Shown one piece after another: positions 15,392 to 24,444 of a stretch of DNA of 31,346 bases; the first letter of the stretch is position 1, and the number at the start of each line of letters is the position of its first letter. Source of the DNA: Terriglobales bacterium (lineage in GTDB: Bacteria; Acidobacteriota; Terriglobia; Terriglobales; Gp1-AA117); NCBI GenBank assembly GCA_030150795.1, contig JASLFF010000018.1:1-31346 (forward strand), read 5' to 3'. The position numbers and the translations under genes were made by a program. The notes below the pieces were generated by a model. It was not told the origin of the DNA, did not search any database, and saw only the letters and a program-made list of their open reading frames with translations.

Positions 15392-16141
15392 ATGACGGTG
15401 AATCCACCGAAATCCCGGGCGCAGCAGCCGGCCATTTTGGCGCCAATTGCCGCTTACGACGCATTCGCTCCCTATTACGGCTCGTATTCTGAAACGCGGA
15501 GGCGTTACCTTCACAAAGTAGAAGAGATCGTCATCAGGGATACCTGCGGTGCGCGGTCCTTGCTGGACGTGGGAGCAGGAGACGGCAGCCGAGCATTACG
15601 CATTGCCGCAGCGGCCATGATTCGGCGATTGGTGCTGCTGGAGCCCAGCCCGGAGATGCGCGCCCGATGCGTACAGACCTGTGAGTGCTGGCCGTGTGGT
15701 CCCCTGGAAATTCCCGATGAATGCCCGCCATTCGACGTCATCACATGCTTGTGGAACGTTCTGGGACATATGCTGGGAACGGAACAAAAAATACTGGCGC
15801 TCGCCAGACTGAAAAAGTTTCTTGCTGCCGGCGGCGCTATGTTTCTGGACGTAACTCATCGCTACAATGCTGCCGCTTACGGCTGGGGCAAAACTCTTCT
15901 CCGTGCAGCCGGTGATTTGCTCATCCGATCTGACGACCGTAGAGACGTGATCGTGAACTGGCGGGCGGGTGAGCGGATGATTCGCACCTATGGCCACGCG
16001 TTCACGCACGCGGAGATGAAAAGGCTCTTTTGTTCCGCCGGGTTAAGAATCCAGCGGCGTTGGGTGATCCATTATGAGAGCGGACACGAGTGCAGGCTGC
16101 CGCTTTTCGGAAATTTGCTATATAAGGTGACCGGCATATGA
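15392..16141 (+). CDS. Class I SAM-dependent methyltransferase
   Basis: A 249-aa protein with a Rossmann-like methyltransferase fold. Motif I is LLDVGAGDGS (57-66), followed by the acidic end of beta2 (LVLLEPSPEM) and a motif IV-like FDVITCLWNVLGHM. The mid-region VTHRYNAAAYGWGK and C-terminal strand pattern fit small-molecule methyltransferases, but the substrate is not recognisable. Start ATG 15392-15394; no strong ribosome site is seen. It lies 52 bases after the amidase and converges on the VCBS lipoprotein gene with only 16 bases between the stops. Confidence 0.88.
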   Translation: MTVNPPKSRAQQPAILAPIAAYDAFAPYYGSYSETRRRYLHKVEEIVIRDTCGARSLLDVGAGDGSRALRIAAAAMIRRLVLLEPSPEMRARCVQTCECWPCGPLEIPDECPPFDVITCLWNVLGHMLGTEQKILALARLKKFLAAGGAMFLDVTHRYNAAAYGWGKTLLRAAGDLLIRSDDRRDVIVNWRAGERMIRTYGHAFTHAEMKRLFCSAGLRIQRRWVIHYESGHECRLPLFGNLLYKVTGI

Positions 16142-16157
16142 ACCTTTCTGCGGCATG

Positions 16158-17954
16158 CTACCGGCGATAGACAATTTTTTGCTCCGCGATTATGCCTTTG
16201 CCTTCCTGGACAGTAATGAATTGGTTAGGCTTGATGTTTGAAATAGTATCCTTTTGGCCGCTCGGCCACACGATTTCCAGATTCACCATTTTCCCGTCTT
16301 CCGGCTTGCCCAACCCAAAGGTCAATGGCAGTTCGCTTTGGGAGAGATAGCTCGATCCGCTCTTCACCATTTGAAACTGCCGCGATCCCTTGCTGGTAGT
16401 GAGGAAGACCTTCGCGCCGATGCCGTCGCGATTTGATCTTGTGCCAATGGTTTTTATACGCAGACAGTCATTCTGGTTTCCGTTGTCGTTGCGCAGCAGC
16501 TTCAGCGCTCCGGTGTTGCTGGTAATCGCCAGATCCAGGTCGCCGTCATTGTCAATATCTGCGTAAGCCGCGCCGCGTCCCACGATCGGTTGTTGCAGCG
16601 CGCGGCCGAGCTTCGCCGTGACATCTTCAAATTTGCCGCCCTGATTGCGAAAGAGATGAGGTGGCTGTGCATACTTGACGTTCGGCTGCACGACGCTGAT
16701 ATCATCGGCCACGTGGCCATTGACGGCGAGAATATCGAGAAAACCGTCGAGGTCGTAGTCGAAAAAGAAAGCGCCGAACGTCAATGACTGGCTCGACATT
16801 CTGCTGATACCGGTAACCTGGGCCTGGTCAATGAACAGGCCTGAACCATCGTTGCGATAAAGCGACATGCCCTCATTAGTGAAATTGCCCACGACCAGCC
16901 CCTGATGTCCCGAATTGTCATAATCCGCGGCATCGGTGCCCATGCCGGCTCGCGCCTTTCCCGATTCGCTATAGGCTATCCCGGCGGCCAGCGCGACATC
17001 AGAAAACGTTCCGTCGTGATTGTTACGGTAAAGCTTGTTCGGCTCGGTGTCCGTGGCTACAAACAAATCCATCCAACCATCATTGTCGTAGTCCAGAAGC
17101 GCTACGCCCAGCGCTTTGCCCGTTGGATCATAGATCCCGGCGCGTCGGCTTACGTTCTCAAACGTGCCGTCGCCGCGGTTGTGAAAGAGCGATGAACTCT
17201 CGCCTTTGTATACCTGGGGCGTGCAGTAGGATTTATGCTCTCCATCAAGCGCGCAGTATTGGTCGTTTTCAATGGACCACTCGACATAATGCGCCACAAA
17301 AAGATCCAGCCTGCCGTCATTGTCGTAATCGAACCAGACCGCGCTGGTGGAGAATCCGGGATTCGCCAGGCCCGCTTTCGCGGTTACGTCGGCAAACTTC
17401 CCATTGCCGAGATTGCGAAAGAGATGGTTGTTTCCGATCGCGGTGACGTAGATGTCGTCGTAACCGTCATTGTCGTAGTCGCCGACGGTGCACCCCAGGC
17501 CGTATACCTCAATCGCAAGACCAGCTTCCCGGGTAACGTCAGTGAAGGTGCCATCCTTATTATTATGGTAGAGAGCGAGCGTGGATTTGCCTGATTTGTG
17601 CCCCGGCCAATCCATGGAGTTGACAACCAGCATGTCCTGCCAACCATCATTGTCATAATCAAGAAAGCAGACGCCGGGACCCATGGTTTCAGGAAGATAC
17701 TTTTTCCCGAATGCGCCGTTGTTGTATTTGAAATGGATTCCGGCTTGCTCCGTAACGTCTGTAAACACGATTGGGCCGGAAGGGCGGGATCCTTCCGCAG
17801 CGGCTGGCGGCTGCGTGGGTGTGACCGTCAGCTTTGATTCCGCGGCAACCGCGGCCGAAGGGCTGGAGAGCTCCGCACTGCCTGATTTTTTTGTGCAGCC
17901 GATAAACGCGAATACCACCGGCAGCAGGCAGCCAACAAGCGACTTTTTCAGCAT
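16158..17954 (-). CDS. FG-GAP/VCBS repeat lipoprotein with ASPIC/UnbV domain (CRTAC1-like)
   Basis: A 598-aa predicted lipoprotein: short signal MLKKSLVGCLLPVVFAFIGC with lipobox Cys20, then a Ser/Ala/Pro-rich linker to about 65. The FG-GAP beta-propeller starts with FTDVTEQAGIHFKYNNGAFG, a typical CRTAC1 opening, and carries repeated DYDNDG loops (LDYDNDGWQDML, GDYDNDGYDDIY, FDYDLDGFLDIL, IDNDGDLDLA). The ASPIC/UnbV domain (SNRDGIGAKVFL, SYLSQSELPLTFGLG, IVWPSG) ends the protein. I chose ATG 17952-17954 because AAGGAAG lies 8 bases upstream; a GTG at 17961-17963 overlaps that site and is less likely. It starts 30 bases after the UnbU-like gene and is the last gene of the minus-strand block. 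It is a different subfamily from the three UnbV-like paralogues. Confidence 0.93.
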   Translation of the reverse strand: MLKKSLVGCLLPVVFAFIGCTKKSGSAELSSPSAAVAAESKLTVTPTQPPAAAEGSRPSGPIVFTDVTEQAGIHFKYNNGAFGKKYLPETMGPGVCFLDYDNDGWQDMLVVNSMDWPGHKSGKSTLALYHNNKDGTFTDVTREAGLAIEVYGLGCTVGDYDNDGYDDIYVTAIGNNHLFRNLGNGKFADVTAKAGLANPGFSTSAVWFDYDNDGRLDLFVAHYVEWSIENDQYCALDGEHKSYCTPQVYKGESSSLFHNRGDGTFENVSRRAGIYDPTGKALGVALLDYDNDGWMDLFVATDTEPNKLYRNNHDGTFSDVALAAGIAYSESGKARAGMGTDAADYDNSGHQGLVVGNFTNEGMSLYRNDGSGLFIDQAQVTGISRMSSQSLTFGAFFFDYDLDGFLDILAVNGHVADDISVVQPNVKYAQPPHLFRNQGGKFEDVTAKLGRALQQPIVGRGAAYADIDNDGDLDLAITSNTGALKLLRNDNGNQNDCLRIKTIGTRSNRDGIGAKVFLTTSKGSRQFQMVKSGSSYLSQSELPLTFGLGKPEDGKMVNLEIVWPSGQKDTISNIKPNQFITVQEGKGIIAEQKIVYRR

Positions 17955-17962
17955 CGACACCA

Positions 17963-17969
17963 CTTCCTT
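17963..17969 (-). promoter_or_regulatory. Shine-Dalgarno site deciding the lipoprotein start
   Basis: AAGGAAG on the minus strand, 8 bases before ATG 17952-17954. It favours this ATG over the upstream in-frame GTG. Confidence 0.55.
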
Positions 17970-17993
17970 GTTTTGATCAATAACAGGCGGTTT

Positions 17994-18875
17994 TCAGGCG
18001 GCGCTCGCAGGAAGCGATTTCGCGTGCTTATGCCTGGATTCCTGCCATGTTTCCAGTAGAAAAGCCGCCGATCCAACGAGAAAGAGCGAGTAGAACGGAG
18101 CATATACGCTCTGGAACAGACGTAAGATCATTTCCACCAGGGCCACCAGGAATGCCACCACGGACTGCCCGGTCCGGGAGCGCACTGTGGTCTTCGGGTC
18201 AGTGATCATGAAAAAGATAAAAAGCTGGTACATCGGCCCGGTAATGGGCGAGATCTCCGCCTGCCAGGGATGTCCCGTAATCCAGCTGCGCAGGAAGGAG
18301 AATGCGACAAACGAAATCACATACGTGCCCGTGATGTTGAAGCGGTTGACGCGCCAGATGATGGCCGAGCCGAGCACCCAAATGACCAGCATGGCCCAGA
18401 TGTTATTGCCCCATTGAATACTCAGTCCCGCAACCGCCTGCGGAGCCAGCAGCAGCAGAGCGCAAATGCCGAAATTCGATGGATTCCAGATATGGCGGTC
18501 CTTGATGCGCAGCACATATTTGGACATGATGGAAATCAGGCTGCACAGCACGTACGGCCAGAACGCCGGTGAGCGGACAAGGATGCCGACGCTGATGCCA
18601 GTGATGTACGCGCTGGCCGGATGCAGCCACTTGTGGAACGTGATACGGCCAAATGTCAATTCAGCCGCGATGGCCGTAAGAATCGCCAGCCCGGTCTTCT
18701 GATAACTTTCCAGAATGCCGAAGGAAAACTGGCCGGCCAGGAGAATCATGGTAATGAGGGCCGGAGCAAGATAACGGTTCCCGGGGCCGAAGAAAGCAAG
18801 CACGCGTTTTTTGGTTGTCGACGCTTGTAGCGGCGCAAGCGGAGTTGCCATAGGGGAAGTCATTTGCGCGCTCAT
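17994..18875 (-). CDS. UnbU-like membrane protein (NqrB/RnfD family)
   Basis: A 293-aa integral membrane protein with about eight or nine hydrophobic segments from residue 36 on. HPASAYITGISVGILV (85-100), IWNPSNFGICALLLLAP (129-145) and the MITDPKTT segment (223-230) mark it as the NQR2/RnfD/RnfE family and, more closely, the UnbU branch found beside UnbV in enediyne clusters. RnfD and NqrB carry covalent FMN on Thr in an SGAT-type motif; I see no such motif here, so it is probably not flavinylated that way. The ATG overlaps the stop of the UnbV-like gene as ATGA, so the pair is made together. A role in electron transfer or transport across the membrane is inferred from the family. Confidence 0.88.
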   Translation of the reverse strand: MSAQMTSPMATPLAPLQASTTKKRVLAFFGPGNRYLAPALITMILLAGQFSFGILESYQKTGLAILTAIAAELTFGRITFHKWLHPASAYITGISVGILVRSPAFWPYVLCSLISIMSKYVLRIKDRHIWNPSNFGICALLLLAPQAVAGLSIQWGNNIWAMLVIWVLGSAIIWRVNRFNITGTYVISFVAFSFLRSWITGHPWQAEISPITGPMYQLFIFFMITDPKTTVRSRTGQSVVAFLVALVEMILRLFQSVYAPFYSLFLVGSAAFLLETWQESRHKHAKSLPASAA

Positions 18876-20665
18876 GCGGGCTCCTTGATCTTGAGAATCT
18901 GATTGATGGCGGGCTGTTCCATGATTTGGACTTTGCCTGATGGCCAGCGAATGACCGCCTTTTCGATCTTGGGGTTCTTGCCCAGGCCGAAATGCAGTCC
19001 CCTTTCATTCTGGGCGCTGAAGCCGCTGCCTCCTGAGACTTCCTGAACCTGTTTGCGGCCGTTCCAAAACAGCGTTACCTGCGCTCCAATTGCGCTGCGA
19101 TTGCTGACAGTCCCTTCCAGCTCAAATTCGATCCAGCCATTTTCAGGAGCTGCTTCATTCTTGTAGATCAGCAGCGGACCCTTTTGATTAGCGACCACCA
19201 GGTCCAGAACACCGCGATGCCACAGGTCCGCCAGGGCGACAGCCCGGCCGTCATAGGTGTCGGTGATTCCTACGGCCTGAGCCACTTCCACAAATTTTCC
19301 CGCACCGTCGTTGATCCAGAGTTTTTTGTGCTGATAGCCGCCCAGACTGCGTCCGGCAATCGGCGGCCAGTTCTTCGCGTCTGAGATGATCGCACTATTC
19401 CCGCCCGCCACTTTTGAAAAGTCGTACCAGTAGTTTTCCTTCCGGTCGAGCGAGATATAGCCATTGGTGAGGAACAGATCAAGCGTGCCATCGTTGTTTA
19501 AGTCGCCAAACTGGCCGCCAAAGCTCCAGCCGCCGAGCTCCACTCCCAGGTCTCGCGCAAGATTTTCATATTGGAGAGACTCTCCGCCCATCCCTTCTTT
19601 TGGCACCCAGAGATTGTTGCCCTGGATAAGCACTCCATCCTCTGAAATGTTCGAGACGTAGACGGCGTAGCTCCCGCGGTTGAAGATATCGCCGAAGGAG
19701 GCGCTCATCCCGCTCTTGGGCGAGTGGCCAATTCCCGTTTGCTCGCCTACTTCGCGGAATTGCCTGCCGTCGTTGAAATAGAGGTCTGAGACTCCGTAAT
19801 CGTTGGCGAGGAACAGGTCGGGACGGCCGGTCCCGCGCAGGTCTGCGGCGGCGGCCGCCAGGGTCCAGCGCCGGTTGTTGATGCCCATTTTCTCAGTGAC
19901 ATCTTCGAATTTGCCGTTGCCGAGATTGTGGAGCAGATACTTCCGCCCGCCATTTTTCGCATACTCGAAACTTTCCGGCATCATTTTTGTCGACTTGAGG
20001 TGCCAGAGATCGAGGTCTTCGGAGTAGTAGCCTGCGATGAAGAGATCGAGCAGGCCATCGCCGTCGTAATCAAGCCAGATGGCGGTGTTGGCATTTACCC
20101 ATGCCGGCAATCCGGCTTGCTCGGTTACGCGTGTGAAACCATGGCCATGATCATTATGAAACAACTCAGGCCGTCCCCACTTATACAACAGCAGGTCTTC
20201 ATATCCGTCGTTGTCGTAATCTCCCCACACCGCACCCATGGAGACGCCTGTGCCCGGCTGATTGACGTCCGCGATGCCCAATTCCTCAGCGACATCTTTA
20301 AAGGTACCGTTACCAAGGTTGCGATAAAGGGCATTCTTGCTGCCTTCGCCACTGTTCGTCACATAAATGTCCGGCCAGCCATCGCGATCAAAGTCGACAA
20401 TGGACACGGCCGCGCCCATGGATGCAACCTCGGGCATCACATGGTCAAGTTTGTGGTCGAGTGTGGGACCCTGATGGACAAACTGTATGCCTGCGCTGCG
20501 GGAAACTTCCTGAAAGTATAGCCCGTGCCGCTCAAGGGCCGCTTTTTCATTCAGATTGGATCGGTCAACTCGCGCGCCTGCGATCTGTCGAATGACAAAA
20601 GGGCCGATCAATAACGCAATGAAAATGATAGTCATTACGAGTCGGCTTATGGCATGCCGGGACAT
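18872..20665 (-). CDS. UnbV-like FG-GAP/VCBS protein with ASPIC domain
   Basis: A 597-aa protein with an N-terminal hydrophobic helix (about 9-28) lacking an obvious cleavage site, so probably a membrane anchor facing the periplasm. FQEVSRSAGIQFVHQG opens the beta-propeller, with IVDFDRDGWPDIYV, GDYDNDGYEDLL, LDYDGDGLLDLF and GDLNNDGTLDLF loops. Some loops are degenerate (DIFNRGSYAVYV, DLRGTGRPDLF, DLWHRGVLDLVV), unlike its paralogues. The ASPIC domain ends it (SNRSAIGAQVTL, GGSGFSAQN, LHFGLGK, IRWPSG). The ATGA overlap with the UnbU-like gene reproduces the UnbV/UnbU partnership. TGAGG lies about 8 bases before the ATG. Function is unknown. Confidence 0.92.
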   Translation of the reverse strand: MSRHAISRLVMTIIFIALLIGPFVIRQIAGARVDRSNLNEKAALERHGLYFQEVSRSAGIQFVHQGPTLDHKLDHVMPEVASMGAAVSIVDFDRDGWPDIYVTNSGEGSKNALYRNLGNGTFKDVAEELGIADVNQPGTGVSMGAVWGDYDNDGYEDLLLYKWGRPELFHNDHGHGFTRVTEQAGLPAWVNANTAIWLDYDGDGLLDLFIAGYYSEDLDLWHLKSTKMMPESFEYAKNGGRKYLLHNLGNGKFEDVTEKMGINNRRWTLAAAAADLRGTGRPDLFLANDYGVSDLYFNDGRQFREVGEQTGIGHSPKSGMSASFGDIFNRGSYAVYVSNISEDGVLIQGNNLWVPKEGMGGESLQYENLARDLGVELGGWSFGGQFGDLNNDGTLDLFLTNGYISLDRKENYWYDFSKVAGGNSAIISDAKNWPPIAGRSLGGYQHKKLWINDGAGKFVEVAQAVGITDTYDGRAVALADLWHRGVLDLVVANQKGPLLIYKNEAAPENGWIEFELEGTVSNRSAIGAQVTLFWNGRKQVQEVSGGSGFSAQNERGLHFGLGKNPKIEKAVIRWPSGKVQIMEQPAINQILKIKEPA

Positions 20666-20682
20666 TTTGGGGCCTCACTTGT

Positions 20683-20711
20683 ATTTATCCGTGCATTGGT
20701 TGAAGGCTCAA
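20683..20711 (-). promoter_or_regulatory. Weak promoter candidate for the UnbV-UnbU genes
   Basis: In the 229-base gap upstream of the UnbV-like gene, the minus strand has TTGAGC (20706-20711) and ATAAAT (20683-20688) with a 17-base spacer. The -10 match is poor. The gap size itself suggests a separate promoter here. Confidence 0.2.
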
Positions 20712-20894
20712 GGAAGGCATAACCCATGCTGTATCGTCAGCCCGAGGCTTGTGACGCTACTGATAGCCCTGGGTTGCGCTTTCGGACCTGATCGAGTAGA
20801 CACGGCAAAGAACTGAATTTGCAGGCAGTCCGCGGGGAATAGTATGAAAAGTGCGAGCTCGTTGCCGGGGCTAAGGGGAGAAACCCGACCGCGC

Positions 20895-23800
20895 TTACTT
20901 GGCGGCCCCGGCCCGTAAAGCATTCTTGAAAACGTCCGGCGAGACGTAACGTGTGTGGTAGTTTTGCCAGTCTTCCGGATGCTGGCGGAAAACTACTTCG
21001 TCTTCCAGTTCTTTCGGGGGTATATCGTATTGCTTCCTGGCGTGGTAGGGCAGCGGAAGCACGGTTTTCCCGAAAGTTGAGTTATAGTCTCCGTCCTTGA
21101 TCCAGCCGTCTCCCATGATCAGGTAATCGCGTACCCAGCCGGCAGCAGGCGGTGGTTGCTCGGCGAAGTGGAGGGTGATCTCGTCGCCTGAGTTCATGAT
21201 CACGTAACGGTCATCTATTTTGGCCAATAGCTCGCGCACATCGCCAAACCGGGTGTAATAACCCACAAGGTCGCGCCAGCGTTGCTTTGTTCCTTCCAGG
21301 TGGTTGTAATCCGGCAGTTCCGGCGACGAGACGTTTGCCTGGTGCATGACAGAGTAGCCCCGGTAATGCAGGTTTGCCATCTCGGGATCCAGCCGGATGA
21401 TTTTGAGCGCAGGGTTGGTTGCGCCTTTTGCCCATTCGAATGAATCCCAATAGATTTCCAGGTTCGTCCGTATCCGTAATCGCCGAGGAGAGCCGGACTG
21501 AAAGACGTTGGTCAGATCGATCAGGCATATTTTTTTCCGTCCGGCCGGAAAGCCCAGATTCGCATTCGCCACTCTCCAGCCGCCGCGGCCGTCGGGGACT
21601 TCGAGAGAGAGTCCTTGTGCCCGCTCATGCGCGCCCTGGCTCATTGCCACATTCACGGATGAGTCCGTCGGATGCATCCAGCCCCGGGCGATCAACCACA
21701 ATGGCCCGGTGGTTGGCGCATCGTCGCCCAGATCTATCTCGACATAATGATCGCGGGTCACGCCCTGATACTGACCGCGCCCGAAAGTGTCCAGATATTG
21801 TCCATCGAGAGTGTTCACAATGGCCGTAACGTCCCGGCCATTGTCATCGATTGCCCGGGCTATTTTGTGGGGCGTTTCAACCGTAGTAATGGCAAGCTTT
21901 GCCGGCGGAATCACGAAACGTTCATCTACAAAAATATCCGTCCCGACCGGATGGTCAACCACCATCAAAGCAAGGTAATCGTAGTAATAGGTCTCCCACA
22001 GCTCTGCGGTGAAGCGAAGATCGTAGAATCCATCGTGCGGGACTAGCTCGTCACGGCCGATCTTATACCACTCTTCGGTTGCTTCCACGCGTGCCGTTCC
22101 CAGAGTGTTGATGCGCAGGCCAATAGCAGAGCTCCAGGGTACGGCATCCTTCACGAACTCCATCTGCTTTCCATTGAAGGCAAACAGATAAGGACAGGAG
22201 CCCTTGATGCGCTGTTCGGTCACGATCTCCGTATCGGCTTTCAAGTCAAACTCGGCGCGCATCGTTCCGTTGGGCCATAAGACGCGGACAACATCCGCGC
22301 CCGCATGCTCGCCGAGGCCAAAATGAACCAGCGGGCCGGTAATAAGCTGTTTTTGCGTCAGCAAGCCGGAACGTATTTCCATTTCGCCGCCAATGCCGAA
22401 TGGATTGATGCGCTGGTCGCCTGAAGACTGTCGCGCTCGCGGGCGAACTACCTGCCAGTGATAGTTTTTAGTTCCGTGATTGCCCGCCCTCATGACTTGG
22501 CCGCCGGAGGAAACACCGATGAGATCAAGGCGGCCGGCGCCGGTGACGTCCGCCGCATCGAAGACCAATGCCGGGCCCGCCGGTTTATCAAGCAAAACAA
22601 AGTTTCCTTTCTCATCGCCAAGCCATACCAGCGCTCCCTGGGCCCCGCCGGAAGTTGCCGTCACCGGAGCCAGGAACAGATCCAGTGCGCCGTTATTGTC
22701 GAGATCGGCGGCTTGCAAGCGTACCTCGCCGTTGAAATAGCCGGATGCATTCGGTATTCGGGCAAGCTCAGCCTTCTCCCAATCTTGTCCCGAGTTCTTG
22801 TCGGAAAGCCGTACAAGGGTTCCGTCGGAGGCGGCGAGCAGCAAATCGGCGACGCCATCGTTGTTGACGTCGGCGGCAGTGATTGCCTTGATGAGAGGCA
22901 GGCCGGAAGGCAGGGACCGTTCCCGGAACTGCCCCGAGCGCTGGTTGGTGAAGACATGGAGCCGTCCCACCCCGTCAATGATGGCAGCGTCCGGATTGCC
23001 GTCTCCGTCCAGATCGGCCCAGGCAAATCCAGTCAGGCCGGAAATTCCGCTGAACGGAGAGACTGCGCTAAATGTTTTGTCGCCATTGTTCCTCAAAACA
23101 ACGGGAACGCCGCTTCGTGTGCCAAGCACGATGTCGAGATCGCCATCAGCCTCAATGTCGACGGCCCATGCGCCGGTATACAAGCCATTGACGATCTTTC
23201 CGGGCAGCCTGGTGAGCGCCGTCACGTCGGTGAATTTGTCCGGAGCGTCCTGCCGCCAGAAGCGCACTCCGCCCGCGCCTGCGAATACCAGATCAGGTTT
23301 GAAATCATAGTTGAAATCGACCGGCAGGATGCCCTCAGGCAATGGCGGCTGCTTGAAGGGACCTCCGGGAAAGGGAAGAGTTGTTTGTGCCGATAAACGC
23401 ACAGCGTGGGCGTTTGCCTCGATTACAATCGGTGGTCCCTCTGGGTTGAGTGAGACGGCCCGAGCCAGCGTCCAGCCGCTTCCCGTGTTCGCGAGCGGCT
23501 CCACTTCGAACGTGATTGCTGTGTCTGCCGCTGCGGGAATGAAAGAAGGAGATTCCATCCGCAGAAAATGGGTTACGGGTTCAGCCTCTTCTCCGGGCGG
23601 TGGTTTGATGACGGCCAGATCCTGGCGATAGTCTGGAACGCGCATCAGCACGTTTCGCAGAAAGATGGTTTTCATCGCAGCAGCATTGAGGTCTGAACCG
23701 GAAACTGCTGATTGCAAGGCCGCAACTTGCTGCTGCACTTCCGCAGGCCAGGCGGAGGATCTGGAGCTTATCTTGGCCATTACCGACTTCAGGGTGGTGG

Positions 23801-24407
23801 AATCACCCCGCTTTGCCGTTATGCGGCCCAGTTCGAGCAAGGCCGCCAGATTGTCAGGCTGCGCGTTAAGAATGTCCTGGATAACGCGTTGAAACTCCGC
23901 CGCGCTGTTTTCCCCTCCCTGTTGTTCGATCTGTTGCGCAAGCTGGTAAGCGGCGCGCAAATGTTTGGGGTTGATCTCGATGGCCTTGCGCAAATCGCGG
24001 TTCGCTTCCTGCAAACGGTTTCGGGCGCCATCCAGAATTCCCAGCAGGTAATAAATCTGGTCATTGTCCGGAGCGAGCTTGCGCGCCTCTTCCAGGCGCT
24101 GGGCGGCCAGGTCGAAGTTCCTCTGTCGTAGCGCAAGCACTCCCCAGTTCACCCACGCCGCAGGCTCGCCCGGAACGAGTTGGGTCAGTTCCGATAATTT
24201 GCTTTCGGCATGAACGTCGTCTCCAACCTGGAGGGCCGACAAGCCGACATAAAAAGTTGAAACTGCCTCAATGTATTTCTTCGATCCTTTTTCCGGTAAT
24301 TTGGAACGGGAACTGCACCCGAAAAACGTTGTCACGAGAAGCGCAAGCATCAAAGCTGGAGAGCTTGCATAAAGCAGGAGCCGTCGAGTTTGAATGTGCT
24401 CCGTCAT
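20895..24407 (-). CDS. Giant TPR / FG-GAP / ASPIC lipoprotein
   Basis: A predicted lipoprotein of about 1170 aa. Signal MTEHIQTRRLLLYASSPALM with lipobox TTFFGC (Cys31). TPR helices span about 45-215 (for example WVNWGVLALRQRNFDLAAQR), then FG-GAP blades at about 330-660 (VDFNYDFKPDLVFA, DIEADGDLDIVLG, ADLDGDGNPDAAII, ADVNNDGVADLLLA, ADLDNNGALDLFLA) and an ASPIC-like segment at about 670-730 (VHFGLGEHAG, VLWPNG). From 735 (KGSCPYLFAFNG) to the end is a 436-residue region of unknown fold, shared with the 1074-aa protein encoded at 6229-9453. An upstream GTG/ATG extension to 24503 would overlap the previous gene by 59 bases and bury the signal peptide, so I start at ATG 24405-24407. No strong ribosome site is seen. 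It probably lies at the cell surface or periplasm. Confidence 0.88.
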   Translation of the reverse strand: MTEHIQTRRLLLYASSPALMLALLVTTFFGCSSRSKLPEKGSKKYIEAVSTFYVGLSALQVGDDVHAESKLSELTQLVPGEPAAWVNWGVLALRQRNFDLAAQRLEEARKLAPDNDQIYYLLGILDGARNRLQEANRDLRKAIEINPKHLRAAYQLAQQIEQQGGENSAAEFQRVIQDILNAQPDNLAALLELGRITAKRGDSTTLKSVMAKISSRSSAWPAEVQQQVAALQSAVSGSDLNAAAMKTIFLRNVLMRVPDYRQDLAVIKPPPGEEAEPVTHFLRMESPSFIPAAADTAITFEVEPLANTGSGWTLARAVSLNPEGPPIVIEANAHAVRLSAQTTLPFPGGPFKQPPLPEGILPVDFNYDFKPDLVFAGAGGVRFWRQDAPDKFTDVTALTRLPGKIVNGLYTGAWAVDIEADGDLDIVLGTRSGVPVVLRNNGDKTFSAVSPFSGISGLTGFAWADLDGDGNPDAAIIDGVGRLHVFTNQRSGQFRERSLPSGLPLIKAITAADVNNDGVADLLLAASDGTLVRLSDKNSGQDWEKAELARIPNASGYFNGEVRLQAADLDNNGALDLFLAPVTATSGGAQGALVWLGDEKGNFVLLDKPAGPALVFDAADVTGAGRLDLIGVSSGGQVMRAGNHGTKNYHWQVVRPRARQSSGDQRINPFGIGGEMEIRSGLLTQKQLITGPLVHFGLGEHAGADVVRVLWPNGTMRAEFDLKADTEIVTEQRIKGSCPYLFAFNGKQMEFVKDAVPWSSAIGLRINTLGTARVEATEEWYKIGRDELVPHDGFYDLRFTAELWETYYYDYLALMVVDHPVGTDIFVDERFVIPPAKLAITTVETPHKIARAIDDNGRDVTAIVNTLDGQYLDTFGRGQYQGVTRDHYVEIDLGDDAPTTGPLWLIARGWMHPTDSSVNVAMSQGAHERAQGLSLEVPDGRGGWRVANANLGFPAGRKKICLIDLTNVFQSGSPRRLRIRTNLEIYWDSFEWAKGATNPALKIIRLDPEMANLHYRGYSVMHQANVSSPELPDYNHLEGTKQRWRDLVGYYTRFGDVRELLAKIDDRYVIMNSGDEITLHFAEQPPPAAGWVRDYLIMGDGWIKDGDYNSTFGKTVLPLPYHARKQYDIPPKELEDEVVFRQHPEDWQNYHTRYVSPDVFKNALRAGAAK

Positions 24408-24444
24408 CCCCGAAATCGATGTGCCAGGTACTGAGACGTTTCTT

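Noticed and set aside
9450..20665. Many near-identical 15-18 base words such as the one for DYDNDG, resembling a repeat array
   Set aside because: They fall in frame at propeller-blade spacing and encode Ca-binding-like loops. Spacing and flanks are irregular, so this is not a CRISPR or other DNA-level array.
17994..20665. Enediyne biosynthesis cluster
   Set aside because: Only UnbV and UnbU homologues are present. There is no iterative polyketide synthase, thioesterase or UnbL protein in the window.
22458..23396. 312-aa plus-strand open frame
   Set aside because: It is antisense to the giant TPR-VCBS lipoprotein. Repeated Asp/Asn/Gly codons read backwards give open Val/Ile-rich frames, so length alone is not evidence.
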